Shown: positions 33,971-43,148 of the stretch, piece by piece
Layout of the letters: every line of letters begins with the position of its first letter
Numbering within the stretch: the first letter of the stretch is position 1
From: Tenacibaculum dicentrarchi
Lineage (GTDB): Bacteria > Bacteroidota > Bacteroidia > Flavobacteriales > Flavobacteriaceae
DNA length: 64,000 nt
Reading direction: 5' to 3'
Assembly (NCBI RefSeq): GCF_964036635.1
Contig: NZ_OZ038524.1
Location: 2,423,001 to 2,487,000, forward strand
Notes under the pieces: generated by a model
Told to the model about the DNA's origin: nothing
Seen by the model: the letters and a program-made list of their open reading frames with translations, nothing else
The model's database searches: none
Made by a program: the position numbers and the translations under genes

Positions 33971-34432
33971 ATGATTAAAAAATTAAAAATTGATGGAATT
34001 GATAAAATTATCATCAAACGATTGGTTTCTGATGCTCGTACGCCTATTTTAAGTATTGCTAGAGAAGTAGGAATTTCAGGGGCGGCAATTCATCAGCGAT
34101 TACGAAAATTAGATGCTTCCGATTTAATAGACGGCTACAAAATGGTCTTAAATCCGAAGGCTTTAGGCTATAATACTACAGCTTTTGTGGGGGTATTTTT
34201 AGACTCTTCTAGCTTATATTCATCGGCTATAAAAAGATTAAAAGAAATTCCTGAAGTTGTTGAAAGCCATTACACAACGGGTAATTATGCTATTTTCATC
34301 AAAATACTTTGCAAAAACAATGAAGATTTAATGCATTTGTTAAATAAAGATATTCAGAATATTAAAGGTGTTTCACGAACCGAAACCTTTATTTCTTTAG
34401 ACCAACAAATAAACCGCCAAATAAAAATTTAA
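33971..34432 (+). CDS. Lrp/AsnC family transcriptional regulator
   Basis: 153 residues from the ATG at 33971, matching the family's usual length; the upstream frame to 33920 overlaps the promoter. The winged helix is ILSIAREVGISGAAIHQRLRKLDASDLIDGYKMVLN, and the AsnC effector domain follows (FVGVFLDSSSLYSSAIKRLKEIPEVVESHYTTGNYAIFIKI). Such proteins sense amino acids and regulate nearby genes. The HupE-like gene starts 65 bases downstream, so it could be its target (inference). Confidence 0.92.
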   Translation: MIKKLKIDGIDKIIIKRLVSDARTPILSIAREVGISGAAIHQRLRKLDASDLIDGYKMVLNPKALGYNTTAFVGVFLDSSSLYSSAIKRLKEIPEVVESHYTTGNYAIFIKILCKNNEDLMHLLNKDIQNIKGVSRTETFISLDQQINRQIKI

Positions 34433-34497
34433 ACGTTTTATTTGTTAATTATTTATCATTTTAATTTTTTATTTTTCATTAATACTTACTCAAATCA

Positions 34498-35079
34498 ATG
34501 AACGACTTTATTTTTTACTTTAAAATGGGCTTATTTCACGTGCTTGATATCAAAGCATACGACCATATTCTATTTTTAATCGTCTTGGCTATTGTCTATC
34601 AATTTAAACAATGGAAAAAAGTTTTATGGTTAATTACTTTATTTACTGTTGGGCATTCTATTACCTTAGCGTTATCGGCGTACGGAATATTAAAAGTAAA
34701 TGCCGATTTGGTCGAATTTTTAATTCCGTTAAGCATTTTTATCACTGGCTTACTAAATGTATTAACGGCTAAAAAAGCATCCGTAGGAAAAGAAAATCAG
34801 AATTTATTTTTCGCTGTTTTCTTCGGATTAATTCACGGGCTTGGTTTTTCAAATTATTTTAAAATAATGATTGGTAAAACTTCCGATAAATTGATTCCGT
34901 TATTAGAATTTGCAGGCGGTGTAGAAATGGCTCAAATTATTATTGTTTTAGCAATTTTAGGCATCGGAATACTAACAAAATCAGTATTTAAGGTACAACG
35001 TCGTGATTGGATTTTAGTCATTTCTTCCATTGTTATGGGGGTTGCTTTTCAAATGATGATTAACCGTATCTTTTGGTAA
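34498..35079 (+). CDS. HupE/UreJ-like membrane protein
   Basis: 193 residues with six or seven membrane helices and the family motif HVLDIKAYDHILFLIVLAIVY near the N-terminus, then TVGHSITLALSAYGIL and GLIHGLGFSNYF, each holding the metal-type His. HupE/UreJ proteins are linked to nickel permeation. Here there is no hydrogenase or urease nearby, so this is the Flavobacteriia-type member of unknown role. It precedes the dCMP deaminase-S41 pair, a conserved flavobacterial order. Confidence 0.8.
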   Translation: MNDFIFYFKMGLFHVLDIKAYDHILFLIVLAIVYQFKQWKKVLWLITLFTVGHSITLALSAYGILKVNADLVEFLIPLSIFITGLLNVLTAKKASVGKENQNLFFAVFFGLIHGLGFSNYFKIMIGKTSDKLIPLLEFAGGVEMAQIIIVLAILGIGILTKSVFKVQRRDWILVISSIVMGVAFQMMINRIFW

Positions 35080-35152
35080 CAAATTAAGAAAATATTTTTT
35101 TAAATCTAACTATCTTAGCTTCTTAAAAAAGCATATCACATAATTTATTATT

Positions 35153-35581
35153 TTGAATAAAAAACAATTAAAATACGACAAAGCCTATTTAAAAATGGCG
35201 CAAGAATGGGGTAAATTATCGCATTGTAAACGAAAGCAAGTAGGCGCTATTATGGTTAAAGATCGGATGATTATCTCTGACGGCTATAACGGAACACCCT
35301 CTGGTTTTGAAAATTATTGTGAAGATGAAGAGGGCTATACAAAATGGTATGTTTTACATGCCGAAGCAAATGCTATTTTAAAAGTTGCCGCTTCCACACA
35401 ATCGTGCAAAGGCGCTACCTTATATATTACACTTTCTCCTTGCCAACAATGCAGTAAATTAATACATCAGGCAGGTATTAAACGCGTAGTTTATGCCGAA
35501 GATTATAAAGACATTTCTGGTGTTGATTTCTTAAAAAAAGCAGGCATTGAACTCTTACATTTACCTTATGAACAAGAATAA
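35153..35581 (+). CDS. dCMP deaminase family protein
   Basis: 142 residues. Zinc-dependent cytidylate deaminase signature HAEANAILKVA and PCQQCSKLIHQAGIKRVVYAE are intact, so it should deaminate dCMP to dUMP. The start is read as TTG at 35153, because MNKKQLKYDKAYLKMAQEW is the usual family N-terminus and the first in-frame ATG would delete conserved residues. A near-consensus TATCTTAG lies at 35111-35118. It overlaps the S41 protease start by 14 bases. Confidence 0.9.
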   Translation: MNKKQLKYDKAYLKMAQEWGKLSHCKRKQVGAIMVKDRMIISDGYNGTPSGFENYCEDEEGYTKWYVLHAEANAILKVAASTQSCKGATLYITLSPCQQCSKLIHQAGIKRVVYAEDYKDISGVDFLKKAGIELLHLPYEQE

Positions 35582-37130
35582 TTTTCCTTTTTACTTATCA
35601 ATTGCTGTAGTTTTAGGTATTTTTATCGGAACTTTTTTCAGCACAGGAAGTAGTCGTAATTTTATCGGAACAAATTCTGCTTCTCAAAAAAAAATAAAAC
35701 GACTAATAGACTACATACAACAAGATTATGTAGATACTGTAAATACCGATGATTTATTAGACGGCGCTATTACCCAAATGCTTGGTAAATTAGACCCACA
35801 TTCAGTGTATATCCCAAAGGAAAACCTACAATTAGTTACCGAAAACATGCAAGGTAATTTCGTGGGAATCGGGGTGCAATATCGCATGATTGGCGATACA
35901 ATTATGGTCGTTTCACCTATAAAAGGGGGTCCTAGTATTAAAGCAGGTATTAAAGCGGGCGATCGAATTTTACAAGCAAATAAAGATACCTTATTCGGAA
36001 AAAAATTATCGACAAAAAAAATAATGAAATCCTTAAAAGGGAAACCAAATACCAACGTTGCTTTACAAATTTACCGAAAAACAACCGATAGTCTTTTCAC
36101 GCTAAATATTAAAAGAGGCAAGGTAAATATTAAAAGTATTGATATTGCTTATATGTTAAATGACAGCATTGGTTACATAAAACTAAACAGGTTCGCTCGT
36201 AGTTCTTATAAAGAATTTAAAATTTCTTTAGATACACTTATAAAAAATAACATGACCGATTTAGTGCTTGACCTTCGTGGAAATGGTGGTGGTTTTGTTG
36301 ATATTGCCAATAGTATTATTGATGAATTTTTAGAAGATGACAAGCTGATTGTTTTTACCAAAAATAACAAAGGAAGCATTCGTAAATCGTTTGCTACTGA
36401 AAAAGGTAGTTTTGAGAAAGGTGGATTATATGTTTTAATTGATGAAAATTCAGCTTCGGCTTCTGAAATTGTTGCAGGTGCTTTACAAGATAATGACAAA
36501 GGAATTATTATTGGTCGTCGTTCGTTTGGTAAAGGATTGGTACAACAAGAAATGGATTTAGGCGATGGTTCTGCCGTGCGTTTAACAATTGCTCGTTACT
36601 ACACGCCAACAGGGCGATCTATTCAAAAACCGTATAACAAAAAAAAGGGCGACAAAGCTTATAAACACGATATAGAAAGTCGATATTCAACAGGTGAATT
36701 ATTTACTAAAGACAGCATTAAAACTATTGATAGCTTAAAATTTACCACTCCAAAAGGTAAAATTGTGTATGGCGGCGGCGGAATTATTCCTGATTATTTT
36801 GTAGGGGTAGATACAGCCACTTATATTCCTACTATCTTTTTTATGCCTTTAAATAATTTTGCATTTAATTATGTAGACCGTAATCGCAAAGAATTACAAA
36901 ACAGTAATGTAAATGACTTTATTAAAAATTTTGATACCGATAACAAAATTTTTAAAGCTTTTTTATTAAAAATTAAGGGCTATAAGCTTTCGTCAAAAAT
37001 TAAAAAACAATTAAAAAAAAACCTAAAAACAATCATTGCTAGAGAGCTTTTCAGTGATGAAGGCTTGTACAAAGTAAATCAAATTGATGATAAAATGCTT
37101 CAAAAAGTTTTTAAATTAGAAAGTAAATAA
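35568..37130 (+). CDS. S41 family C-terminal processing peptidase (CtpA-like)
   Basis: 520 residues from the ATG at 35568, overlapping the deaminase gene by 14 bases. An N-terminal membrane anchor (FPFYLSIAVVLGIFIGTFFS) is followed by a PDZ domain (VGIGVQYRMIGDTIMVVSPI, KAGIKAGDRIL) and the S41 core LRGNGGGFVDIANSI, the Ser motif ENSASASEIVAGALQDND and Lys in RRSFGKGLVQQEM. It is a periplasmic protease cutting C-termini of envelope proteins. A terminator follows. Confidence 0.93.
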   Translation: MNKNNFPFYLSIAVVLGIFIGTFFSTGSSRNFIGTNSASQKKIKRLIDYIQQDYVDTVNTDDLLDGAITQMLGKLDPHSVYIPKENLQLVTENMQGNFVGIGVQYRMIGDTIMVVSPIKGGPSIKAGIKAGDRILQANKDTLFGKKLSTKKIMKSLKGKPNTNVALQIYRKTTDSLFTLNIKRGKVNIKSIDIAYMLNDSIGYIKLNRFARSSYKEFKISLDTLIKNNMTDLVLDLRGNGGGFVDIANSIIDEFLEDDKLIVFTKNNKGSIRKSFATEKGSFEKGGLYVLIDENSASASEIVAGALQDNDKGIIIGRRSFGKGLVQQEMDLGDGSAVRLTIARYYTPTGRSIQKPYNKKKGDKAYKHDIESRYSTGELFTKDSIKTIDSLKFTTPKGKIVYGGGGIIPDYFVGVDTATYIPTIFFMPLNNFAFNYVDRNRKELQNSNVNDFIKNFDTDNKIFKAFLLKIKGYKLSSKIKKQLKKNLKTIIARELFSDEGLYKVNQIDDKMLQKVFKLESK

Positions 37131-37155
37131 ATTACTTTCTAACATATATCTATAT

Positions 37156-37184
37156 AAAAAACCAGCTATAATAGCTGGTTTTTT
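37156..37184 (+). terminator. Terminator after the S41 protease gene
   Basis: AACCAGCTAT and ATAGCTGGTT meet with a one-base gap, flanked by A and T runs (AAAAA left, TTTTTT right). Confidence 0.8.
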
Positions 37185-37344
37185 ATGTTTTAAATTTATT
37201 TTTAATAATAATTTTCACCAACTATAAAAAACAGTTATTGATAAAAAAAATAAGAGAACAAATAAACCTTTATTATTCATTTTTTATAGCGATAATCACC
37301 TTGTTTTTAGCTGTATTAAAATTTTATAAATTCATTCAAATAAT

Positions 37345-38838
37345 TTACACTAAAAAGTTTTTTAAAACATCGGCAATTTTTCGGTTATCCGACAATTGTG
37401 GAATTTTATTTTGTCCGCCAAACTTCCCTATAGATTTCATATACTCATGAAATCCACCTTTTTTAACCTTGCTAATAACTAATGGTTTTAAAACTTTACC
37501 TTTAATTAAATCGAAATAATATACATTTTGATTTTGCATAGAAGCATCAATTTTAGAAGCTAATTCTACTAAATTTTCAGGTTCATTTTCAAATTCAATA
37601 AACCATTCATGATATGGTAAACCACTTTCAGGGTTTACTTGTGGCGCAACTGTAAACTCACTTATATTTGTATTTGTTCCAACTATTGCATCGTTTAAAG
37701 CTTTTTCAACTTCCTTACCAATTACATGCTCACCAAAAGCAGATATAAAATGTTTGATACGTCCTGTAACTTTTATTCTATATGGTTTAAGTGATGTAAA
37801 CTCTACTGTATCACCAATATTATATCCCCAAAGACCTGCTGAAGTGTTTAAAATGATAACATAATTAACACCTAATTTTACATCTTTTAACGAAATACGG
37901 GTTGGATTTTCATTATAAAATTCAGTTGCAGGAATAAACTCATAAAAAATACCTGAATTTAATTGCAACAACATTCCTTTTTGGGTTTGCGTATCTTGAT
38001 AGGCAATAAATCCTTCGGATGCAGGATATAACTCTATATAATCTACTTTCTTACCTATTAAGGCTTCAAATTTATTTTTATACGGTTCAAAATTTACGCC
38101 TCCATACACGAAAAAATTAAAGTTTGGAAATATTTCTGAAATCGGTTTTCCTGTTTTCGCGATTAATTTTTCAAAATACATTTGTACCCAAGATGGAATC
38201 CCACTAATTACAGACATGTCTTGATTAATGGTTTCTTCTACTATTTTATCAACTTTGGTGTCCCAGTCTTCAATGCAATTGGTTTTCCAACTTGGCAAGC
38301 GATTTTTTAATAAATAATTCGGTACATAATGTGCTGCAATACCGCTTAAACGTCCTAATTTTATGCCGTTCATGTTTTCTAAAACAGGGCTTCCTTGTAA
38401 GAAAATCATTTTTCCATCTACAAAACTAGCATCCTTTGTTTCGGCAATATAAAATAACAAGGCATTACGCGCCGCTTTTATATGTGTTGGCATTGATTCT
38501 TTAGTAATCGGGATGTATTTTGCGCCTGAAGTTGTTCCTGAAGTTTTTGCAAAATACAAGGGTTTACCTTTCCATAATACATTCTGTTCGCCAGCAACCA
38601 TCCTGTCAACATAGGTACGTAAACCTTCGTAATCGGTTACCGGAACACGTTTTTTAAAATCGGCATAGCTATTAATAGAAATAAAATCATGATCTTTTCC
38701 AAAAGCTGTTTTACAACCTTCACTAACCAAATACTGAAACATTTTTTCCTGCGTTTTATGTGGCTTGTTTGCCCATCTATAAACGCTTTTTCGTACTTGC
38801 TTTGCAAAAGGTATTGCTAATTTTGATTTGATGCTCAT
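37345..38838 (-). CDS. GH3 auxin-responsive-promoter family protein (adenylate-forming)
   Basis: 497 residues. ATP/AMP-binding motifs of the GH3/acyl-adenylase fold are visible: YFAKTSGTTSGAKYIPITKE (P-loop), VYGGVNFEPYKNKF, ELYPASEGFIAYQD (acidic motif) and GDTVEFTSLKPYRIKVTGRIKHFIS. Plant GH3 enzymes conjugate auxin or jasmonate to amino acids; the bacterial function is not established. It is the downstream gene of the pair with the M23 peptidase (15-base gap). Confidence 0.88.
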   Translation of the reverse strand: MSIKSKLAIPFAKQVRKSVYRWANKPHKTQEKMFQYLVSEGCKTAFGKDHDFISINSYADFKKRVPVTDYEGLRTYVDRMVAGEQNVLWKGKPLYFAKTSGTTSGAKYIPITKESMPTHIKAARNALLFYIAETKDASFVDGKMIFLQGSPVLENMNGIKLGRLSGIAAHYVPNYLLKNRLPSWKTNCIEDWDTKVDKIVEETINQDMSVISGIPSWVQMYFEKLIAKTGKPISEIFPNFNFFVYGGVNFEPYKNKFEALIGKKVDYIELYPASEGFIAYQDTQTQKGMLLQLNSGIFYEFIPATEFYNENPTRISLKDVKLGVNYVIILNTSAGLWGYNIGDTVEFTSLKPYRIKVTGRIKHFISAFGEHVIGKEVEKALNDAIVGTNTNISEFTVAPQVNPESGLPYHEWFIEFENEPENLVELASKIDASMQNQNVYYFDLIKGKVLKPLVISKVKKGGFHEYMKSIGKFGGQNKIPQLSDNRKIADVLKNFLV

Positions 38839-38853
38839 CTTTAACTATTTTAA

Positions 38854-39717
38854 CTATTGAAAATCGATATAATCGGTTGGGTTTACAGGAAATCCGCTGT
38901 GCCATAATTCAAAATGTAAGTGCGGACCTGTAGATAATTCGCCAGTTGCTCCAACGCTTGCAATTGCTTCTCCTGATTTTACTAAATCGCCTTGTTGCTT
39001 TAGTAATGTTCCGTTATGCTTATAAACAGAAATAAATTCATCGGCATGTTGTATTGTTATTACATACCCTGTTTCTGCCGTCCATTCTGCTAAAATTACC
39101 GTTCCATCGGCAACTACTTTTACTGGTGTACCTTTTTTGGCTACAATATCAATAGCATAGTGTTTATCATTTCTGTTAAAAACTTGCGAAACACTACCTG
39201 TTAAAGGCGAAAAGAAAACAATTTTAGCCCGTCCTTCTACTCCTTCAGATAAAGGAAAACGGTCTTTTTTTTCTATTTTATCTCTAAATAACGAATCTTC
39301 TTTGGTAGCCGATAAATTTCGAGTATCAAGAACAATATTCTCAACAGTTGTTTTTATTGAGTCTATTTTATCGGGAATTATTTCACCTGTTAAAACAGGT
39401 TGTAAAGCTTTTGTAAATCGCTCAATAATTTCTAATTGGGTTTTTAACGAGTCGGTTTGATATGTTAATCGGGTCGCTTTTCTTTTTAAAGAAGTAGATG
39501 AATACCCTGGAATATATTCTCGTAAACCTGTAAAAGCAATTAATACACTTGTAAAAGCAATTAATAATATTGAAAAAATACCTCCAAAAACAAAAACATT
39601 TAAGCGGGATAGTTTTAAAGAAAATTTTTCTTGAAATGTATCTTCATTTAAAATAACCAATCGGTATTTAGCAACGAGTTTTTGTTTTAATTTTTGTCGT
39701 TTTTTGTTTTTAGCCAC
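38854..39717 (-). CDS. M23 family metallopeptidase (LytM-type)
   Basis: 287 residues starting at a GTG codon (39717). One N-terminal membrane helix (VFVFGGIFSILLIAFTSVLIA) is followed by a coiled-coil segment and an M23 domain: HYAIDI (zinc His and Asp) and TGPHLHFELW (HxH). It cleaves peptidoglycan cross-bridges or activates amidases. The promoter is at 39735-39742, 17 bases before the start, and it is cotranscribed with GH3. Confidence 0.92.
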   Translation of the reverse strand: MAKNKKRQKLKQKLVAKYRLVILNEDTFQEKFSLKLSRLNVFVFGGIFSILLIAFTSVLIAFTGLREYIPGYSSTSLKRKATRLTYQTDSLKTQLEIIERFTKALQPVLTGEIIPDKIDSIKTTVENIVLDTRNLSATKEDSLFRDKIEKKDRFPLSEGVEGRAKIVFFSPLTGSVSQVFNRNDKHYAIDIVAKKGTPVKVVADGTVILAEWTAETGYVITIQHADEFISVYKHNGTLLKQQGDLVKSGEAIASVGATGELSTGPHLHFELWHSGFPVNPTDYIDFQ

Positions 39718-39734
39718 GTTTTTGTTGTTTGCTT

Positions 39735-39742
39735 CAAAGATA
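39735..39742 (-). promoter_or_regulatory. -7 promoter element of the M23-GH3 operon
   Basis: The minus strand reads TATCTTTG, 17 bases before the GTG start at 39717. Confidence 0.55.
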
Positions 39743-39867
39743 CAACGAAAATTTCACGAAACTATTTTGAGTAAATTAGACATACCTACAATATAAGATA
39801 TCTTTAACGTTTTAACAATTTTTTAAGCAAAATTAAAATAGCTTTGTAGTATTTTAATTGCTTGTTG

Positions 39868-39960
39868 AAATGCCTAGCCCCGATTGAACGGCTTGTTTGA
39901 GCTCCTTTTTTTGATTTTTCTTCAAAAAAAGAGCGAGTAGTGAAAGCGGGAAATTGCTTC
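39868..39960 (-). repeat. Dispersed palindromic intergenic repeat, copy 4
   Basis: Read on the minus strand it has GAAGCAATTTCCCGCTTTCA, A/T stem CTCTTTTTTTGA / TCAAAAAAAGGAG, and a right arm in which the GAAGC-pairing bases have changed (CAAGCCGTTCAATCGGGGCT). The element sits between nadD (end) and the M23 gene (start), both on the minus strand. Confidence 0.85.
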
Positions 39961-39981
39961 AAAAAATAGGTATTAAATCAA

Positions 39982-40578
39982 CTACTTTTTATAAAAGTTC
40001 ATATCATCAATATATTTCCAAACTTTTGGCGATACTAAGGGCTGAATGTTTTTTTCGTCTTTAATACCATTGCGAATCATGGTCGATGAAATTTGTACTA
40101 TCGGCGCTTCAACTCTGTGAATTTTAGCATTTTTTATAAATTGATTTTCTACAATTCCTTCGGATATTCGAGGATATACATACAAATTATAATCGTCTAA
40201 AATTGCTTCATAATTTTTCCATTTATGAAAGCTTTTTAAATTGTCTTCGCCCATAATTAAGCTAAAATTATAGCTCGGATGTTTTTCAGAAATATGGGTT
40301 AAGGTTGTAATGGTGTAGTTGGGTTGTGGTAAATTAAACTCAATATCGGAAGGTTTAATTTTCTCGTAATTTTCAGTAGCAAAATACACCATGTCTAGGC
40401 GGTGGTGGTTATTTAACAACGAATTTTTATTTTTAAATGGGTTATGTGGCGTTACCACCATCCATATTTCATCTAAATCAGAATTTTCAACCATGTGATT
40501 GGCGATAATTAAATGACCCATATGAATAGGATTAAAAGTTCCAAAATACAGTCCTATATTTTTTTTGAAGTTTTTCAT
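39982..40578 (-). CDS. nadD: Nicotinate-nucleotide adenylyltransferase
   Basis: 198 residues. It joins nicotinate mononucleotide and ATP to give NaAD. The nucleotidyltransferase signature GTFNPIHMGHLIIANHM is at residues 13-29, and ISSTMIRNGI, the second conserved motif, is near the C-terminus. Downstream of gmk by 45 bases on the same strand; yicC-gmk-nadD form one unit. Confidence 0.95.
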   Translation of the reverse strand: MKNFKKNIGLYFGTFNPIHMGHLIIANHMVENSDLDEIWMVVTPHNPFKNKNSLLNNHHRLDMVYFATENYEKIKPSDIEFNLPQPNYTITTLTHISEKHPSYNFSLIMGEDNLKSFHKWKNYEAILDDYNLYVYPRISEGIVENQFIKNAKIHRVEAPIVQISSTMIRNGIKDEKNIQPLVSPKVWKYIDDMNFYKK

Positions 40579-40623
40579 AACCCGCTTAAAAATACGTATT
40601 GCTACGCTTATATTATTTAACTT

Positions 40624-41223
40624 TTATTTATCTGTTCCTAAAAAATTAGCTACTAAATTTTCAGCATCTTTTAAAGCTACGTCTAATTCGTAATTTTTGA
40701 TGATTTCATCAAATTGTGGTGCGGTTGCCAATTCAACAGATGCTTTGGCGATACGCATATTTATTTTGTCTTCGCTTTCTGTACTACGCTTTTTTAAGCG
40801 GATTTTAAGCTCATCAACACTTGGTGGCTTTACAAAAACAGATAATGTTTCGTTTGGAAATTTGCTTTTAATTCGCAAACCTCCTACCACATCGATATCA
40901 AAAATAACGTGTTTTTTTAATGCCCAAATTCGTTCAACTTCGGTTTTTAAAGTTCCGTAAAAGTTATCGCGATATACCTCTTCCCACTCTAAAAACTCAT
41001 CTGCTTTAATTTTGTTTTTAAAATCTTTGGTAGATATAAAATAATAATCTTGCCCATCAACTTCTTCGCCTCTAGGTGCTCTTGATGCTGCTGAAATTGA
41101 AAAAGCTAAATTAAGTTTTTCTTGTTTTAATAAGTGGCGAACAATTGTTGTTTTTCCTGATCCTGAAGGTGCTGAAAACACAAATAATTTTCCTTTAAAA
41201 TCTTTTTTAGAATTTTCTGACAT
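40624..41223 (-). CDS. gmk: Guanylate kinase
   Basis: 199 residues. Walker A SAPSGSGKTTIVRHLL is near residue 14-29, and the GMP-binding segment SRAPRGEEVDGQDYYFIST follows. It converts GMP to GDP. It is 1 base downstream of yicC and 45 bases upstream of nadD. Confidence 0.96.
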   Translation of the reverse strand: MSENSKKDFKGKLFVFSAPSGSGKTTIVRHLLKQEKLNLAFSISAASRAPRGEEVDGQDYYFISTKDFKNKIKADEFLEWEEVYRDNFYGTLKTEVERIWALKKHVIFDIDVVGGLRIKSKFPNETLSVFVKPPSVDELKIRLKKRSTESEDKINMRIAKASVELATAPQFDEIIKNYELDVALKDAENLVANFLGTDK

Positions 41224-41224
41224 C

Positions 41225-42091
41225 TTATAAAACGTTTAAAATTTGTTCTTTTATTTTTTCTAACTCGTCTTTCATTTGGATTACTATTTTTTGCATTACC
41301 GCAAAATTAGCTTTCGAGCCCATTGTGTTTACCTCTCTTCCAATTTCTTGAACGATAAATCCTAATTTTTTTCCATTAGAATCATCGGTTGCTAATTGGT
41401 CTAAGAAATATAATAAGTGATTTTCTAAACGAACTTTTTCTTCGTTGATATCTAATTTTTCTAGATAGTAAATTAATTCTTGCTCAAAACGATTTTCATC
41501 AACCTCAACCTTTAAATCGGTTAATGCTTTTTGCAAACGTTCTTTTACATTAGTAATTCTTTGAGTATCTAATTTTTTAACTTCTTCTAATGCCGATTGA
41601 ATATTTGAAATTCTTAGTTGAAAATCGTCTTCTAATGATTTTGCTTCATCGGTTCTATAGGCGATAATTTCTTTTAAAGCTTCATCAATATGTATATCGA
41701 TTTGAGCCCATTCGTTTTCGTCTAATTCTTCACGTTCGGTTTTTAAAGCATCAGGCATTCTAACTGCCATTTTAAGCAGTTCAACATCCTGATTTTCAGC
41801 AATAGGCATTACTTCTTTTAACTGCGCTACATAATTTTCAACCACTGCTTTATTTACAACTGTTGATGTTTGCTCGGCAGTCATTTCTACATAAATTGAG
41901 AAATCAATTTTTCCTCTGACTAAATTACTAGCTAATTTTTTACGAACGGCTAATTCTTTTTCTCTGTAATAAGATGGAATTCTTGTGTTTAAGTCTAAGT
42001 TTTTACTGTTAAGCGACTTAATTTCAATAGTTACTTTCTTAGAAGGTAAATGCAATACGGATTTACCATAACCCGTCATAGATTGTATCAT
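41225..42091 (-). CDS. YicC family endoribonuclease
   Basis: 288 residues beginning MIQSMTGYGKSVLHLPSKK, the YicC signature, and ending with FIVQEIGREVNTMGSKAN plus a conserved C-terminal Lys/Glu helix. Family members form a ring-shaped ribonuclease linked to RNA turnover. It heads the yicC-gmk-nadD unit. Confidence 0.93.
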   Translation of the reverse strand: MIQSMTGYGKSVLHLPSKKVTIEIKSLNSKNLDLNTRIPSYYREKELAVRKKLASNLVRGKIDFSIYVEMTAEQTSTVVNKAVVENYVAQLKEVMPIAENQDVELLKMAVRMPDALKTEREELDENEWAQIDIHIDEALKEIIAYRTDEAKSLEDDFQLRISNIQSALEEVKKLDTQRITNVKERLQKALTDLKVEVDENRFEQELIYYLEKLDINEEKVRLENHLLYFLDQLATDDSNGKKLGFIVQEIGREVNTMGSKANFAVMQKIVIQMKDELEKIKEQILNVL

Positions 42092-42111
42092 ATCATCAAT
42101 TTAATAAGACG

Positions 42112-42119
42112 CAAATATA
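42112..42119 (-). promoter_or_regulatory. -7 promoter element of yicC-gmk-nadD
   Basis: The minus strand reads TATATTTG, 20 bases before the yicC ATG. Confidence 0.55.
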
Positions 42120-42122
42120 CAG

Positions 42123-43025
42123 TTATTTATTTTTAACTACTACTTCTGCTTGCTTGGTTACTAGAAAAACACCTAAAAAGATAAATAATGTGGCTACTAT
42201 TTTTACAGTATTAAAACTATCGCTTCCTACCATTAACGCATAAATAGAAGCAATTACAGGTTGCAAATAAATAAAAACACTTACTGTTGTGGGTTTTAAG
42301 CGTGCTAGCGCAAATAAATTACATAAATAAGTGATACAAGTGGTAAATAATACGACAAAACCTGCTTTTAAATAAATAGACGTTGGCATTACTTGCCATT
42401 GTACTTCCATTAATTCTGATAATCCGAAAGGTAACACAAGTAATAACCCAAATAAATACAGCCATTTTACAAAAACAATCGGATGGTATTTTGCGATTAA
42501 TTTTTTAGCCTGTACTAAATACATTGCGTACGAAGCGGCATTTACAAACACTAAAAAGTTACCCAACATAATATTTTTAGCTGCTACATTAGCCGAACTT
42601 CCGTAGGCTATTAAAATAATTGCACCTACCATTCCTACAATTACACCTATTATTTTACGAGGAATTAAACGTTCTTTTAATAAAATACTAGCGAATATTA
42701 ATACTAAAATGGGTGCAGTAACCATCATTACCGATGCACTAATTGGCGTGGTATAACTTAGTCCTTTAAAAAAAGTAAGCATGTTTAGCCCAACACCAAA
42801 AAAAGCCGTAATTAGAATTTTTTTATAATCTGATTTTTCTATTGATTTTGCGTTTACAAAAAATCCTAAAGCCCAAAAAACAGTAGTAGCTCCTGCTACT
42901 CGAAGTATGATAAATGCAAAAGGTTTTATATACATTGGCATTACTTCTTTAGCTACTGTAAAGGTAATTCCATAAATAACTGTAGCTATTGACGAGGCTA
43001 TTAATGCAAGGGTTCTTTGATTCAT
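42123..43025 (-). CDS. EamA/DMT family transporter
   Basis: 300 residues from the ATG at 43025 (the longer frame adds a non-membrane N-terminus). Ten hydrophobic helices form two EamA repeats (first MNQRTLALIASSIATVIYGITF, second MLGNFLVFVNAASYAMYLVQAKK). Family members export amino acids, sugars or metabolites; the substrate is unknown. It is preceded by a terminator and is probably monocistronic. Confidence 0.88.
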   Translation of the reverse strand: MNQRTLALIASSIATVIYGITFTVAKEVMPMYIKPFAFIILRVAGATTVFWALGFFVNAKSIEKSDYKKILITAFFGVGLNMLTFFKGLSYTTPISASVMMVTAPILVLIFASILLKERLIPRKIIGVIVGMVGAIILIAYGSSANVAAKNIMLGNFLVFVNAASYAMYLVQAKKLIAKYHPIVFVKWLYLFGLLLVLPFGLSELMEVQWQVMPTSIYLKAGFVVLFTTCITYLCNLFALARLKPTTVSVFIYLQPVIASIYALMVGSDSFNTVKIVATLFIFLGVFLVTKQAEVVVKNK

Positions 43026-43080
43026 TCTTTTATGCTTTAAAAAAATACAAAGATGCGGTTTATTACTGAATTTTAACCAC

Positions 43081-43112
43081 AAAAAAACACTGCTAGTGCA
43101 GTGCTTTTTTTA
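43081..43112 (-). terminator. Terminator of the LysM/BON protein gene
   Basis: CACTGC/GCAGTG with a TAGT loop, flanked by AAAAAAA and TTTTTTT, lies downstream of the stop at 43149 on the minus strand. Confidence 0.75.
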
Positions 43113-43148
43113 ATTTTATTTAGTATTTCAATTACCTTCCGTTTATAA

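Noticed and set aside
37238..37450. Plus-strand open frame of 70 codons after the S41 gene
   Set aside because: It starts with TTG and half of it lies antisense to the 3' end of the GH3 gene; no family features.
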